A stretch of 64,000 nucleotides of DNA from an uncultured Pelagibacteraceae bacterium (GTDB lineage: Bacteria > Pseudomonadota > Alphaproteobacteria > Pelagibacterales > Pelagibacteraceae). The translations under genes and the position numbers were made by a program. How positions within the stretch are numbered: position 1 is the first letter of the stretch; every line of letters starts with the position of its first letter. This document shows, piece by piece, positions 63,913-64,000 of the stretch. The DNA lies in NCBI GenBank assembly GCA_902582315.1, contig CACHRP010000003.1:62001-126000 (forward strand), given 5' to 3'. A model generated the notes under the pieces. The model was not told where the DNA came from and made no database searches. It saw only the letters and a program-made list of their open reading frames with translations.

Positions 63913-64000
63913 TTGAATCTTTTCAAATACTTTACTTGCACTTAATTTATTTAAATCAGAAACTTGGATAGCTTTGAACTGTTCTCTCTCAATGTTTACT
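63907..64000 (-). CDS. C-terminal end of an unidentified minus-strand gene
   Basis: A minus-strand frame is open from the window edge to a TAA at 63909-63907, giving about 30 residues that end LSASKVFEKIQL. Gene density and the convergent 6-bp overlap with the glycosyltransferase support it as a real coding end. The fragment is too short to name the family. Confidence 0.5.
   Translation of the reverse strand, partial: VNIEREQFKAIQVSDLNKLSASKVFEKIQL

Overview
This window looks like a chromosomal segment of a SAR11-clade alphaproteobacterium (Pelagibacterales). The sequence is strongly A/T-rich, genes are packed head to tail with overlaps of 1 to 26 bp, and the longest stretch without a gene is about 144 bp (48893-49036). 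Gene families are typical of alphaproteobacteria and SAR11: class II DAHP synthase, the PurS/PurQ/small PurL system, NrdA/NrdB, TRAP and ABC transporters rich in binding proteins, and a His-rich ZnuA with Zur. I see no rRNA, tRNA, CRISPR array, insertion sequence or prophage. The lineage call is inference from gene content and style.

Layout. 1-2371: end of an unidentified minus-strand gene, a circularly permuted ATP-grasp protein, and divergently an Anbu-type proteasome-like protease. 2390-11162: a carbohydrate ABC transporter (binding protein, two enlarged permeases, ATPase) facing a glucosylglycerate set (HAD phosphatase, glucosyl-3-phosphoglycerate synthase, GH13_18 phosphorylase). 11159-14349: a secreted beta-propeller/beta-barrel protein, then a DUF4396 membrane protein and a cupredoxin. 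14402-17802: the zinc uptake regulon znuA / znuC-znuB-zur with two palindromic Zur-box candidates in the divergent promoter. 17795-18954: gamma-glutamylcyclotransferase-like and CinA-like genes.

18977-27217 is one tightly coupled plus-strand run: sfsA, map, purB, a family 2 glycosyltransferase, purC, purS, purQ, purL, bolA, grxD and a small membrane-anchored protein. purL is broken by an extra G in a run of seven G. 27214-40415 is a minus-strand run: GT-C glycosyltransferase, rpsD, trmJ, DUF1989, cimA, cysS, nadE, class II aroG, an FkbM methyltransferase, glmS, and a stand-alone GlmU acetyltransferase domain. 40486-45328 holds gph, a LysE exporter and the methylcitrate-cycle genes prpD-prpB-prpC. 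45329-48892 holds a methyltransferase, nrdB and nrdA, with tandem NrdR-box candidates upstream of nrdA.

49037-64000: phosphomannomutase/phosphoglucomutase, two TauE/SafE permeases (one apparently starting at CTG), dusA, a TRAP transporter (dctP, hairpin, dctQ, dctM), a family III CoA-transferase, rpoZ, an MFS transporter, a 3-hydroxyisobutyrate dehydrogenase-type oxidoreductase, a flavin-binding PNPOx-like protein, short beta-type and gamma-type carbonic-anhydrase-like proteins, a methyltransferase, a redoxin, a family 4 glycosyltransferase and the end of an unidentified gene.

The points most worth a second look are the purL frameshift, the CTG-started TauE/SafE gene, the terminator-like hairpins between binding-protein and permease genes in both the ABC and the TRAP operon, the synthesis-plus-phosphorolysis glucosylglycerate locus, the GlmU domain cut exactly at its boundary, and the reduced Anbu locus. 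No entirely new multi-gene system can be demonstrated from sequence alone.
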